Shown here: in pieces, positions 17,064 to 25,318 of the stretch
Numbering within the stretch: the stretch's first letter is position 1
Layout of the letters: each line of letters starts with the position of its first letter
Assembly: GCF_002836945.1 (NCBI RefSeq)
Contig: NZ_NIJM01000042.1
Span: forward strand, 1-38,025
Reading direction: 5' to 3'
DNA from: Shewanella chilikensis
Lineage (GTDB): Bacteria > Pseudomonadota > Gammaproteobacteria > Enterobacterales > Shewanellaceae
Length of the DNA: 38,025 nt
Program-made: the position numbers and the translations under genes
Notes under the pieces: generated by a model
Databases searched by the model: none
Told to the model about the DNA's origin: nothing
The model's input: the letters and a program-made list of their open reading frames with translations, nothing else

Positions 17064-18440
17064 ATGAATCACACCGGCTTTCAGGCCAAACGCTTAGTTC
17101 AACTGGCTTTGCCTGTGCTTATAGCACAGCTTACCCAGACAATGATGGGGTTTATCGATACCCTGATGGCCGGCAGAGTCAGTGCTGTCGACATGGCAGC
17201 CGTCGCTGTCGGAACCAGTCTCTGGCTACCTGCCATTTTATTCGTTCAAGGCCTGTTACTGGCATTTACTCCCATGTTCGCCCATCATCATGGCGCAAAC
17301 AACCAAAAGGCGATTCAGCCACTTGCCTTTCAGGCTGCCTATATTGCCATAACAGGTGCCTTGGGTGTGATGCTGTTTCTGGCATCTGCGCCACATATTT
17401 TGGATTGGATGGAACTGGAGCCCGAACTCAAGCGCCTGACCATAGGTTATCTTGATGGCATTCTCTGGGGTGCACCGGCCTTTGTGCTCTATCAAGTGCT
17501 TAGGGGCTGCAGCGAAGGGATTTCCTATACACTGCCGACCATGGTCATCGGCTTTGTCGGTCTGGCGGTGAATATCCCGGCCAACTATATCTTTATCAAT
17601 GGTCACTTCGGCATGCCCGCAATGGGCGGCGCCGGCTGTGGTGTCGCTACCGCTTTGGTATTTTGGGCCATGTTGTTTGCCATGGCCATCTATATGCAGT
17701 GGCATAAACGCTTTGCCGAACTGGCACCTTTCAAAGCATTTCATAAGCCTCATTTACACACCATTGTTGAAATGACCAAACTGGGCATGCCTATTGCCAT
17801 GGCGCTGTTCTTTGAAGTCAGTCTGTTTGCGGTGATAGCCCTCTTACTGGCACCTCTTGGTGCTACTGTCGTGGCCGGGCACCAAATTGCACTGAACTTC
17901 TCCTCAATTGTGTTTATGTTGCCACTCTCCATTGGGATTGCCGTTTCAATTCGGGTCGGTTATTACCTTGGGCGTGGCCAGAGCGATGTGTCGGCACTGG
18001 TGACCAAGGTGGGATTGTCCATCGCCTTCTCTCTGGCCATGCTCACCGCAGTGGCGACTGTGGTATTCAGGTATGAGATAGCCCTGCTCTATAACGACAA
18101 CCCCGAAGTAGTTGCTCTGGCTGGAAGCCTTATGCTGATGGCCGCCCTGTATCAACTGTCCGATTCAATTCAGGTGGTTGCCGCCGGTGCCCTACGCGGC
18201 TACAAGGATACCCGCAGCGCCTTTTTCATCACCTTGTTTGCCTATTGGGCTGTAGGGATGACCCTGGGTTATGTATTGGCGTATACCGATTTTCTGGTAC
18301 CCGCCATGGGGGCCCACGGATTTTGGATTGGGCTTATCGCTGGTTTAACCGTAGCGGCCATACTCTTTGCCATTCGCTTGAGATATATACAGAAAAGCGG
18401 CAAACAGTTTGACGTCATCTCAGATGAGGCGACGAATTAA
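17064..18440 (+). CDS. norM: MATE family multidrug efflux pump NorM/MdtK
   Basis: A 458-residue inner-membrane cation-coupled antiporter with 12 predicted membrane helices. N-terminal PVLIAQLTQTMMGFIDTLMAGR and DMAAVAVGTSLWLP match the E. coli MdtK pattern. Known substrates of the family include fluoroquinolones and cationic dyes. The frame is open to 17010, overlapping ribE, but ATG 17064 has AGGG 8 nt upstream and fits the family N-terminus. The divergent ribE-norM arrangement also occurs in E. coli. No terminator is seen directly after the stop. Confidence 0.95.
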   Translation: MNHTGFQAKRLVQLALPVLIAQLTQTMMGFIDTLMAGRVSAVDMAAVAVGTSLWLPAILFVQGLLLAFTPMFAHHHGANNQKAIQPLAFQAAYIAITGALGVMLFLASAPHILDWMELEPELKRLTIGYLDGILWGAPAFVLYQVLRGCSEGISYTLPTMVIGFVGLAVNIPANYIFINGHFGMPAMGGAGCGVATALVFWAMLFAMAIYMQWHKRFAELAPFKAFHKPHLHTIVEMTKLGMPIAMALFFEVSLFAVIALLLAPLGATVVAGHQIALNFSSIVFMLPLSIGIAVSIRVGYYLGRGQSDVSALVTKVGLSIAFSLAMLTAVATVVFRYEIALLYNDNPEVVALAGSLMLMAALYQLSDSIQVVAAGALRGYKDTRSAFFITLFAYWAVGMTLGYVLAYTDFLVPAMGAHGFWIGLIAGLTVAAILFAIRLRYIQKSGKQFDVISDEATN

Positions 18441-18511
18441 ACCAAATGCGATCAAAGCCTCGGCAAGTTGTGCAGCAATTCGCCACTCAATAAAAAAATG
18501 TGTTTTTTTAC

Positions 18512-18541
18512 TTGCAACTAGCGGCTGCTCGCCCTTAATAT
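18512..18541 (+). promoter_or_regulatory. Promoter of the tRNA-Val pair
   Basis: TTGCAA (18512-18517), an 18-bp spacer and TAATAT (18536-18541), followed by a GC-rich discriminator (AGCGCTCG) as in stringently controlled stable-RNA promoters. RNA would start near 18548, about 30 nt before the first tRNA. Confidence 0.6.
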
Positions 18542-18578
18542 AGCGCTCGTTCGAGGGCGACAGCCTAAAAAACACAGT

Positions 18579-18655
18579 ACACCCGTAGCTCAGCTGGTTA
18601 GAGCACTACCTTGACATGGTAGGGGTCGGTGGTTCGAGTCCACTCGGGTGTACCA
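18579..18655 (+). tRNA. tRNA-Val (anticodon GAC), copy 1
   Basis: A 77-nt tRNA with an encoded CCA. The acceptor stem pairs ACACCCG with CGGGTGT, and the anticodon loop TTGACAT carries GAC. The variable loop GGGTC has a U at position 47, the site where TapT adds the acp3 group in E. coli; a tapT gene lies at 35243-36037. Identical to the second copy. Confidence 0.98.
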
Positions 18656-18664
18656 CTATCTTCA

Positions 18665-18686
18665 GATTTTCAAAAAAATGAAAATC
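18665..18686 (+). other. AT-rich hairpin in the spacer of the tRNA-Val transcript
   Basis: GATTTTC and GAAAATC flank an 8-nt A-rich loop, midway between the two tRNA-Val genes. It lacks a T run, so it is more likely an RNA-processing site than a terminator (inference). Confidence 0.4.
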
Positions 18687-18693
18687 ATGCGAT

Positions 18694-18770
18694 ACACCCG
18701 TAGCTCAGCTGGTTAGAGCACTACCTTGACATGGTAGGGGTCGGTGGTTCGAGTCCACTCGGGTGTACCA
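18694..18770 (+). tRNA. tRNA-Val (anticodon GAC), copy 2
   Basis: A 77-nt tRNA identical base for base to copy 1, separated from it by 38 bp and sharing its promoter and terminator. The tandem exact repeat is a natural site for copy-number change by unequal recombination. Confidence 0.98.
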
Positions 18771-18773
18771 AAC

Positions 18774-18797
18774 AACCTGCTTAAAGCAGGTTTTTTT
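18774..18797 (+). terminator. Rho-independent terminator of the tRNA-Val transcript
   Basis: The stem AACCTGC/GCAGGTT encloses TTAAA and is followed by a run of T, beginning 4 nt after the CCA of copy 2. Confidence 0.9.
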
Positions 18798-18995
18798 ATG
18801 TCCGAAATTCCCCCTTACCTTCCATGCCAGTTTACTTTTCCTTCGACTCTGACCTTTCATTGCCGCTGAGAGAGTGACCACCTCTACTGAATGATATTTT
18901 TTGTAAATCAAGCCCGACTTTTTGCATATTGCTTACTTGCTCAGGCCATGGAATCATGGGGCATAGACCAAAGTCCTTTGTCGACAGGGAAATCC

Positions 18996-21698
18996 ATGAG
19001 CCAACGTACTCTGCACACGCTGTTCAAACCCGGTTCCATCGCCGTCATTGGTGCATCTAATCGCGACAAGCGAGCAGGTAATGTAGTAATGAAAAACCTG
19101 CTCTCGGGAGGCTTTGCCGGGCCGATTATGCCGGTCACCCCCAAGTATCACGCTGTCATGGGCGTGCTGGCCTACCCCAATATTGAATCTTTGCCAATCA
19201 AACCAGACTTGGCCATCATCTGCACCCGCGCCTCCAGCGTACCTGCAATAGTGGAAACCCTAGCCCAATTTGGCTGCAAAGTGGCGATCATCATGGCCTC
19301 CGGCATGGCGGATGAATTAAACGAACAAGGCGAAAACCTGCTTGAACTGACCCAAGGTAACGCCAAACGTTACGGCATGCGACTCCTCGGTCCCAACAGT
19401 TTAGGAATGATGTTGCCACCTCTGGGTCTCAATGCCAGTTTGGCCCACGCAGGCGCGCTGCCCGGCAAGATAGCCTTTGTGTCTCAGTCTGCAGCCATCT
19501 GCACCACAGTGCTCGACTGGGCCAACAACAAAGGGATTGGCTTCTCTTCCTTTATTTCGCTTGGCGATGCCACTGACATAGACTTCGATGAATTGCTGGA
19601 TTTTCTCGGCCGTGATTCCCGTACCAGCGCCATCATGCTCTATATAGATTCGGTCAATGAGAAACGTCACTTCCTGTCGGCAGCCAGAGCTGCAGCCCGG
19701 CATAAACCTATTCTGGTGATCAAATCGGGTCGCAGCGCCGAGGGCGGTAACGCTGCCAAACTGCACACCGGAGGTATAGCCGGTAATGACGCAGTCTACG
19801 AGGCCGCCTTTCGCCGCGCCGGTATGCTACGAGTCACCGACTTGGTTGAACTGTTTGCCGCACTCGAGAGCCTGGCTCACCTCAACCCACTCAATGGCGA
19901 GCGTCTGTGTATTCTTTCCAACGGTGGCGGCCCCGCCGTGCTGGCGGTGGATGAACTGGTACTCAAAGGTGGCAAGTTGGCGCAGTTGTCCGATACCACT
20001 GTGGAGAAACTCTCTCAGCTGTTGCCCTCTACCTGGTCCGGACAAAACCCGGTGGACATCATAGGCGATGCCGGTGCCGAGCGTTACAGCCAGGCGCTGT
20101 CTGTGTTGATGGACAGTGATGAGCTGGACGCCATCTTGGTGCTGCACTCCCCTTCGGCCCTTGGCGAAAGCGTCACCATAGCCGATGCCTTGATTGACAC
20201 TGTCAAACAACACCCTAAACGTAATCGGGTAAGTATACTTACCAACTGGAGCGGGGAAGATGCCGCTTATCGGGCCCGAAAACACTTTTCCAAGGCCGGG
20301 ATCCCAACATATCGCACACCCGAAGGCGCGGTGCGCGCCTTTATGCATATGGTGGAATATCGCCGCAACCAAAAACTACTGCAGGAAGTCCCACAATCGA
20401 TACCGGATTCGATTCCCACGGATAGCGCTACCGCCAGAAGTTTACTGCAACAAGCCATTGCCAAAGGCAAACGGGTACTGGAAACCCATGATGCCCGCAA
20501 CATACTCAACGCTTATGGCTTGGATACCATAGATACCTGGTATGCCAAAGATGCCGCCGAGGCTGTCGCTATTGCCGATAAGGCGGGCTACCCTGTGGCA
20601 TTAAAAGTGCAATCACCGGATATCTTGCATAAATCAGACGTTCACGGTGTGATGCTGAATCTGACATCAGCGAATGAGGTCAATCAAGCTGCAGCGGCCA
20701 TTGTCGAACGGGTCCACACAGCTAACCCTGCCGCTTCGGTCGAGGGCATGATAGTGCAGAAAATGGCACTTACCGCAGGCGCACAGGAGCTCAGAGTTGC
20801 GGTAATAAGCGATCCTGTATTTGGCCCTGCCATCATGCTCGGTGAAGGCGGCTCCGAATGGGAACCGACCCGGGATGCCGCCGTCGCTTTGCCGCCACTG
20901 AATATGGCGCTGGCTCGCTATATGGTAATCCAGGCACTCAAGACCCAAAAGATCCGCGATCGCCACTTACCCCAAGGCTTGGATATGCGCGCCTTGTGCC
21001 AGATGTTGACTCAGATCTCGCAGCTTATTATCGATTGCCCCGAAATCGAAAGCCTGGATCTCAATCCTGTATTGGCGGCGGGCGATAAAATTACTCTCTT
21101 GGATGTCAATCTGCGTCTGAATCCGGAAGTCACGGATAATGCCGGCCGACTGGCAATTTTACCCTACCCCAAAGAGCTGGAAGAAAAAGCCAAACTGCGT
21201 AATGGCCTTGAGGTGATGTTGCGGCCGATATTGCCGGAAGATGAACCCAAGCATCTGGACTTTGACAACTCGCTGACTGATGAAGACAGATACAAGCGCT
21301 ATTTCGGGGTGCGCTCGCGTATGACCCACGAAGAGATGGCGGTACTGACCCAGATAGATTACGCCCGTGAAATGGCGTTTATCGCCACCATAAGAGATGA
21401 CAATGGCGAAGAGGAAACCTTGGGTGCCGTGCGAGCCTCCATCGATCCGGACAACACAGAAGCGGAATTTGCCATGGCGGTTCGCAGCTCCCATCAGGGT
21501 ATCGGCATAGGCAAGTTGCTGCTGGAGAAGCTGATTAACTACTACCGCACCACGGGCACTCAGGTGTTAACCGGCTTCACCATGTTCGAAAACCGCAATA
21601 TGGCCAGTCTCGCCAAGAGCCTTGGCTTTACTGTCACCTTTGATATGGAAGAACACCTGATCAAGATGCACATGGAACTGACCGGCAAGGACACCTAA
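18996..21698 (+). CDS. patZ: Protein lysine acetyltransferase PatZ (NDP-forming acyl-CoA ligase-like plus GNAT)
   Basis: A 900-residue protein close to E. coli PatZ (Pka/YfiQ). The N-terminal CoA-binding Rossmann domain (about 5-130, SIAVIGASNRDKRAGNVVMKNLL) is followed by the ligase-CoA domains, an ATP-grasp domain at about 490-700 (GYPVALKVQSPDILHKSDVHGVML) and a C-terminal GNAT acetyltransferase at about 735-890 with the acetyl-CoA motif HQGIGIGKLLLEKL. The ligase part of PatZ proteins is usually inactive and acts as a sensor; the GNAT part acetylates acetyl-CoA synthetase and other enzymes. The frame is open to 18891; ATG 18996 has AGGGA 5 nt upstream and matches the family start MSQR. 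Confidence 0.94.
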   Translation: MSQRTLHTLFKPGSIAVIGASNRDKRAGNVVMKNLLSGGFAGPIMPVTPKYHAVMGVLAYPNIESLPIKPDLAIICTRASSVPAIVETLAQFGCKVAIIMASGMADELNEQGENLLELTQGNAKRYGMRLLGPNSLGMMLPPLGLNASLAHAGALPGKIAFVSQSAAICTTVLDWANNKGIGFSSFISLGDATDIDFDELLDFLGRDSRTSAIMLYIDSVNEKRHFLSAARAAARHKPILVIKSGRSAEGGNAAKLHTGGIAGNDAVYEAAFRRAGMLRVTDLVELFAALESLAHLNPLNGERLCILSNGGGPAVLAVDELVLKGGKLAQLSDTTVEKLSQLLPSTWSGQNPVDIIGDAGAERYSQALSVLMDSDELDAILVLHSPSALGESVTIADALIDTVKQHPKRNRVSILTNWSGEDAAYRARKHFSKAGIPTYRTPEGAVRAFMHMVEYRRNQKLLQEVPQSIPDSIPTDSATARSLLQQAIAKGKRVLETHDARNILNAYGLDTIDTWYAKDAAEAVAIADKAGYPVALKVQSPDILHKSDVHGVMLNLTSANEVNQAAAAIVERVHTANPAASVEGMIVQKMALTAGAQELRVAVISDPVFGPAIMLGEGGSEWEPTRDAAVALPPLNMALARYMVIQALKTQKIRDRHLPQGLDMRALCQMLTQISQLIIDCPEIESLDLNPVLAAGDKITLLDVNLRLNPEVTDNAGRLAILPYPKELEEKAKLRNGLEVMLRPILPEDEPKHLDFDNSLTDEDRYKRYFGVRSRMTHEEMAVLTQIDYAREMAFIATIRDDNGEEETLGAVRASIDPDNTEAEFAMAVRSSHQGIGIGKLLLEKLINYYRTTGTQVLTGFTMFENRNMASLAKSLGFTVTFDMEEHLIKMHMELTGKDT

Positions 21699-21737
21699 CC
21701 CTTCTATATTGAAGGTGAACAAGCACACCTCAAAACC

Positions 21738-21764
21738 AAGAACCCGGCCAATGCCGGGTTCTTT
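21738..21764. terminator. Terminator between patZ and eptA
   Basis: The stem AGAACCCGGC/GCCGGGTTCT has a 4-nt loop and is followed by TTT on the plus strand. It sits between the convergent stops of patZ and eptA and can serve both. Confidence 0.85.
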
Positions 21765-21785
21765 TGATCATTTGAGCAGACTCGC

Positions 21786-23411
21786 TCAACGGCGACAAAG
21801 GGCTATCAAGTCCAACTCAGGCTGGTAAACCTTGCTGCTGACATCGAATAGCCCCAACAACGTATCGAACAGGTTGTCATGAGAAACACTCTTGGCGGCG
21901 GCTTCCCTTGCCAGGCAGTCATCATTCAGCCCCAGTTGCTGCTTGAATTGCTTGGAAAACCAAGCCAACCAAGGCACCCTGGTTTGTTCACTTGGCGCTA
22001 TGGCGTAGGGAGAGCCGTGCAGATACATGCCCTTCTCCCCCAAGGATTCACCGTGATCGGACAGATACATCATTGCCGTATCATAATCGCCACTGCTGCC
22101 TTTGAGCTGCTCGACCACCTGAGAGACGATATAGTCGGTATACAGAATTGTGTTGTCATAGGTATTGGTGAGCTGCTCGCGGCTGCAGTTTTGAATGTCA
22201 CTGCGCTGGCAATCCGGGGTAAAATGGCGATATTGTTCCGGATAGCGCAGATAATAGGTAGGTCCGTGACTGCCGATGATATGCAACACTATCAGGCGAT
22301 CCTGGCCATTGTTCGGCTGCAACAAGGCTTGTTTGAGTTCATCAAGCAGTACCTGATCCTGACAAAACTGCCCATCACACAGCTTAGGGTCGGCGTTCAA
22401 TGCTATCAACCTGTTTTCCACCCTGTCACACGCCCCTTTACAGCCGCTGTCGTTATCAAACCATTGCACTTTCACACCGGCATGGTTGAGCACATCCACA
22501 GCGGTATCCTGAGCCTTGGCAGCGCGGGAGTCATAATCTTCCCGGCTCATTCGGGAAAACATACAGGGTAAGGACACCGCAGTGGCCGTGCCACAAGAGC
22601 TGACATCTTTAAATACCAGTGGTGAAATCGCCTTGGTGTAGACATTGGTTGGCCTGTCATAACCATAGTATTGGTAATTTTGTGCCCGTGCGGTTTCACC
22701 GACCACCAGCACCATCAGTCTGGGTTTAGTTTCACCGGCTGGTTTTACCTGCTTGGCATCTGTACCCAATTTTTGATATTCGAGCGGCTTTTGCAAATAG
22801 TGCTGATTGATGTATTTGGCCGCCGAGCCGACAAAATAGGTGGGCACTATGTAGCGTTTAATTTCATCATGATTGCGGCCAAAAGCCAGATAGTTCTGCA
22901 TATAGAAAAAGGCTATCACCACTATGATGAGGAGGTTCGCTATGATGTACAGCGCCTTATATACCAGCTCCTTACCTAGGGGCTTATAGTCAACCTGAAT
23001 ACGATACAAGAGTAGTGCAGGCAGCGCCCCGGTCAACAGCAGGTTTAATATTGATGCCCAGTTCACATAAGTCATGGCTTCGGCACTGTTGGTTTGAAAA
23101 GTGTTTTCAATCATGCCGGTATCAAATACCACGCCATACTTGAATGTGGCAAAAAATACCCCAGATGAACACAGCAGCAACACAATAAAGAAAGGTTTGA
23201 GAATATATTTAAAACTGAACAGGGAAAACAGTATCCCCAAGATTGAAATTAAGAAGATGGGAATGGTCGCCACAAACAAAGGGTCCACATGCGCTTGGTT
23301 CTCGAGTCCCTGTTTGACTATAGTAAAAAAAGGCACATTGAACACGGCCACAAAAAACAGTGCCAGTACAAAGGTCAGGCGATTGACGGAGATGGGATTC
23401 AATACACTCAT
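21786..23411 (-). CDS. eptA: Lipid A phosphoethanolamine transferase (EptA/MCR family)
   Basis: A 541-residue inner-membrane enzyme that moves phosphoethanolamine from phosphatidylethanolamine to lipid A, lowering affinity for polymyxins. Five membrane helices fill residues 11-172; the periplasmic sulfatase-like domain follows. Zinc and catalytic residues are visible: E239 (VVGETARAQNY), the nucleophile T277 (SCGTATAVSLPCMFS), H382, D452-H453 (SDHGES) and H465. Several paired cysteines fit the family disulfides. There is no mobile element or dgkA next to it, so it appears to be a chromosomal intrinsic copy. The ATG lies 1 nt from AGGA; GTG 23405 is an alternative start. Confidence 0.94.
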   Translation of the reverse strand: MSVLNPISVNRLTFVLALFFVAVFNVPFFTIVKQGLENQAHVDPLFVATIPIFLISILGILFSLFSFKYILKPFFIVLLLCSSGVFFATFKYGVVFDTGMIENTFQTNSAEAMTYVNWASILNLLLTGALPALLLYRIQVDYKPLGKELVYKALYIIANLLIIVVIAFFYMQNYLAFGRNHDEIKRYIVPTYFVGSAAKYINQHYLQKPLEYQKLGTDAKQVKPAGETKPRLMVLVVGETARAQNYQYYGYDRPTNVYTKAISPLVFKDVSSCGTATAVSLPCMFSRMSREDYDSRAAKAQDTAVDVLNHAGVKVQWFDNDSGCKGACDRVENRLIALNADPKLCDGQFCQDQVLLDELKQALLQPNNGQDRLIVLHIIGSHGPTYYLRYPEQYRHFTPDCQRSDIQNCSREQLTNTYDNTILYTDYIVSQVVEQLKGSSGDYDTAMMYLSDHGESLGEKGMYLHGSPYAIAPSEQTRVPWLAWFSKQFKQQLGLNDDCLAREAAAKSVSHDNLFDTLLGLFDVSSKVYQPELDLIALCRR

Positions 23412-23460
23412 TCCTAAATGACGGTTAAAATTGACGCAAGACCCAACAATTTCAACTTGT

Positions 23461-23508
23461 GGTTAACTAAATGTTAATCTAACAATTTTATCTTAAGGTT
23501 CCCTTATC
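23461..23508. promoter_or_regulatory. Two direct-repeat pairs upstream of eptA, possible PhoP/PmrA-type boxes
   Basis: GGTTAA-N5-TGTTAA at 23461-23477 resembles a PhoP box, and CTTAAG-N5-CTTATC at 23492-23508 resembles a PmrA box with a degenerate second half. Both have the 11-bp period of OmpR-family regulators and lie 50-97 bp before the eptA start. Relatives of eptA are controlled by such systems in other bacteria. Motif matches are partial. Confidence 0.35.
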
Positions 23509-23710
23509 GGTTCCGACTTCGCGCATGGGGCCGAATTAAGCTTTCAGACTCTGTGCCAATAGGAAAGTTCGCGATGCACCATACGCTAAAACTGCGGGAT
23601 AAAAGGTTAAAAGAATCATTTGACAACTCAAGAGCCGCTTTGCACGTAAATGTCCCGCAATTGTAAGTTGTGCAAGCTTGATGAGTGTTCGGCGATTATT
23701 AATATTCTAG

Positions 23711-23741
23711 AAAAAGAAAGCGCCCAGAGAAGGCGCTTTGT
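23711..23741 (-). terminator. Rho-independent terminator of dmeF-marR
   Basis: On the minus strand AAAGCGCC and GGCGCTTT pair around a 7-nt loop and are followed by CTTTTT, 29 nt after the marR stop. Confidence 0.85.
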
Positions 23742-23769
23742 GGTTTTATATCAGGGTAAACAGTCGCAA

Positions 23770-24207
23770 TTAAAATTCGCTGTTGAGCCGCTTGAAGAAT
23801 CCAAGCAGTTGCTCCAGCTCAGCATCACTGAATTTCGCCGTCATCTCACGGGTTAATTGCAGATGCAAGGCATCATGCTCCTTAAACATCTGCTCGCCTT
23901 TTTCGGTTAAGGATACCTGGATGGCGCGTCTGTCATTTTCCAAGGGCTGACGCTCGGCCAGGCCCGCCTTAACCAAACGCTCTACCTGCACAGTCAAGGT
24001 GCCTGTGGTAATACCGAGCTTTTCCGCCAGTTCCTTCATCTTCATAGGGCCGTGAGCGCCCAGGATCTCCACTGTGTGGATCTGCGCCAATGAAGCGCCT
24101 TGGTCTCTGACTACGCTCTGCTCCCAGGAGGATAGACGCTCATAAAACTCTATAATGGCGTGGTTGATTGACTGTTGCAGCGAATCCTGCCGCTGTTGCT
24201 GTTTCAT
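23770..24207 (-). CDS. MarR-family regulator, possibly metal-sensing (AdcR/ZitR-like)
   Basis: A 145-residue winged-helix protein; the recognition region is about 56-95 (MKELAEKLGITTGTLTVQVERLVKAGLAERQPLENDRRAIQVSLT). Three histidines, H44 (AQIHTVEIL), H111 and H115 (KEHDALHLQL), fall where AdcR and ZitR place zinc ligands H42, H108 and H112; E29 or E23 could supply the fourth. This makes a metal sensor likely, in keeping with the dmeF gene 13 bp upstream in the same operon. SD GAGG lies near the start. Repression of dmeF and itself through the TTTGA/TCAAA sites at 25298-25318 is inferred. Confidence 0.85.
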   Translation of the reverse strand: MKQQQRQDSLQQSINHAIIEFYERLSSWEQSVVRDQGASLAQIHTVEILGAHGPMKMKELAEKLGITTGTLTVQVERLVKAGLAERQPLENDRRAIQVSLTEKGEQMFKEHDALHLQLTREMTAKFSDAELEQLLGFFKRLNSEF

Positions 24208-24220
24208 CTATTTTTGCACC

Positions 24221-25279
24221 TCAATGATGATGGTGGTGATGTCCTGCCTCTGTGTGGCTCACTTGCTCACGCTCATTGGCTCTCGGCGTTGCCGCCTTAT
24301 TGCAGTCAGCACACTGATTAACTTCAATGGTTAAATGATCTATGCGGTTAAAGTCCGCCAGCAACTCATGATAATAGTCGGTACTGTGAGGAGCGTGGCT
24401 CACCAAAGAGATCATGGCGGCGTGATGATCGGCACTGACCGGCCACACATGGATATCGGTTACCTTGTGATCTTTTTCGGCTTCTATCCGTTCCACCAAC
24501 TTGCGACTGAACTCGGCTTCAACACCTGCATCGAGCAACACGGGACTGGTCTGACTGATAAGTCCCCAAGCCCAGCGGCTGATGATAACAGCTCCGACAA
24601 TTCCCATCACGGGATCGAGCCAATTCAATCCAAAATATTTACCGGCCAACAGCGCGCCAATTGCCAACAAGGAGGTCAAGGCATCGGCTAATACATGGAA
24701 ATAGGCTGCGCGCAGATTATGATCTTTGTGGCCGTGGTAATCCCCATGGTCGTGGTTATGGGCGTGAGTATGTCCATGGTTATGCCCATGACTGTGGCTG
24801 TGGCCATGATCATGACCGTGGTGATCCTTGAGCAAAAACACACTGACGATATTGACAGTTAAACCTATGATGGCCACCAAAATCGCCTGGTCAAAATGAA
24901 TATCTTCCGGATACAGGAGTCTGGAGCCGGACTCTATCAGCATTAACAATGCCACTAACCCCAGAGCTATAGCACTGGTAAAACCGCCGAGCACACTTAC
25001 TTTACCTGTACCGAAAGCAAACCTGGGGTTGTTGGCGTGTTTCCTGGCGTAAGAGTAAGCAAACAGCGTCAGCATAAATGCCGCAGCATGAGTTCCCATA
25101 TGCCAACCATCAGCCAGCAGCGCCATAGAGCCATATATGGTACCGGCAACAATCTCGGCCACCATGGTAACCACAGTCAGCAAGAGCACCCACTTGGTAC
25201 TCTTCTCTCCCTGCTCATTATGGTGGGTAAAGTCATGCTTATGCTGCCAGCGCGTGGTGGTGTGAAACTCTGAACTCAT
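24221..25279 (-). CDS. dmeF: Cation diffusion facilitator, DmeF-type divalent metal exporter
   Basis: A 352-residue inner-membrane proton-coupled metal exporter with six membrane helices. The N-terminal region reads GTIYGSMALLADGWHMGTHAAAFMLTLFAYSYARKH, typical of DmeF (cobalt/nickel efflux) rather than ZitB. The metal site residues are LLADGWHMGTH in helix 2 and VLADALTSLLA in helix 5. A loop between helices 4 and 5 holds about 15 histidines (HHGHDHGHSHSHGHNHGHTH), and the protein ends in six consecutive histidines. DmeF is usually paired with the RcnR/CsoR-family DmeR; here the partner is a MarR protein. Metal specificity is inferred. Confidence 0.9.
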   Translation of the reverse strand: MSSEFHTTTRWQHKHDFTHHNEQGEKSTKWVLLLTVVTMVAEIVAGTIYGSMALLADGWHMGTHAAAFMLTLFAYSYARKHANNPRFAFGTGKVSVLGGFTSAIALGLVALLMLIESGSRLLYPEDIHFDQAILVAIIGLTVNIVSVFLLKDHHGHDHGHSHSHGHNHGHTHAHNHDHGDYHGHKDHNLRAAYFHVLADALTSLLAIGALLAGKYFGLNWLDPVMGIVGAVIISRWAWGLISQTSPVLLDAGVEAEFSRKLVERIEAEKDHKVTDIHVWPVSADHHAAMISLVSHAPHSTDYYHELLADFNRIDHLTIEVNQCADCNKAATPRANEREQVSHTEAGHHHHHH

Positions 25280-25297
25280 AGTAAGCCACTCTTATAT

Positions 25298-25318
25298 TTT
25301 GACACTCAAACTATTTGA
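25298..25318. promoter_or_regulatory. Triple half-site operator upstream of dmeF
   Basis: TTTGA (25298-25302), TCAAA (25306-25310) and TTTGA (25314-25318) alternate in orientation with 3-bp gaps, giving two overlapping 13-bp palindromes. They end 20-40 bp before the dmeF ATG, overlapping the likely promoter; a TATAAG -10 sits at 25296-25291 on the minus strand. A good target for the MarR protein encoded in the operon. Confidence 0.55.

Larger units (their letters stand above)
23412..23769. other. Intergenic region upstream of eptA
   Basis: 358 bp between the eptA start and the marR stop. It holds the eptA promoter region, two pairs of OmpR-type direct repeats at 23461-23508 and the marR terminator at 23711-23741. 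A 68-codon open frame on the plus strand (23650-23856) runs antisense into marR and is not supported as a gene. Confidence 0.5.

Noticed and set aside
18891..18995. N-terminal extension of patZ
   Set aside because: The added residues match nothing in the family, and the ATG at 18996 has its own SD and the conserved MSQR start.
21786..23411. Mobile mcr-type cassette
   Set aside because: No insertion sequence, target duplication, dgkA-like partner or composition change around eptA; it reads as a resident chromosomal gene.
23650..23856. 68-codon open frame antisense to the end of marR
   Set aside because: It contains the marR terminator hairpin and overlaps marR; no SD, no recognisable domain.
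24726..24835. Repeat array in the minus-strand histidine-rich region
   Set aside because: The repeated CATGG/ATGGC triplets encode the His-rich loop of DmeF; they are coding low complexity, not CRISPR or a satellite.
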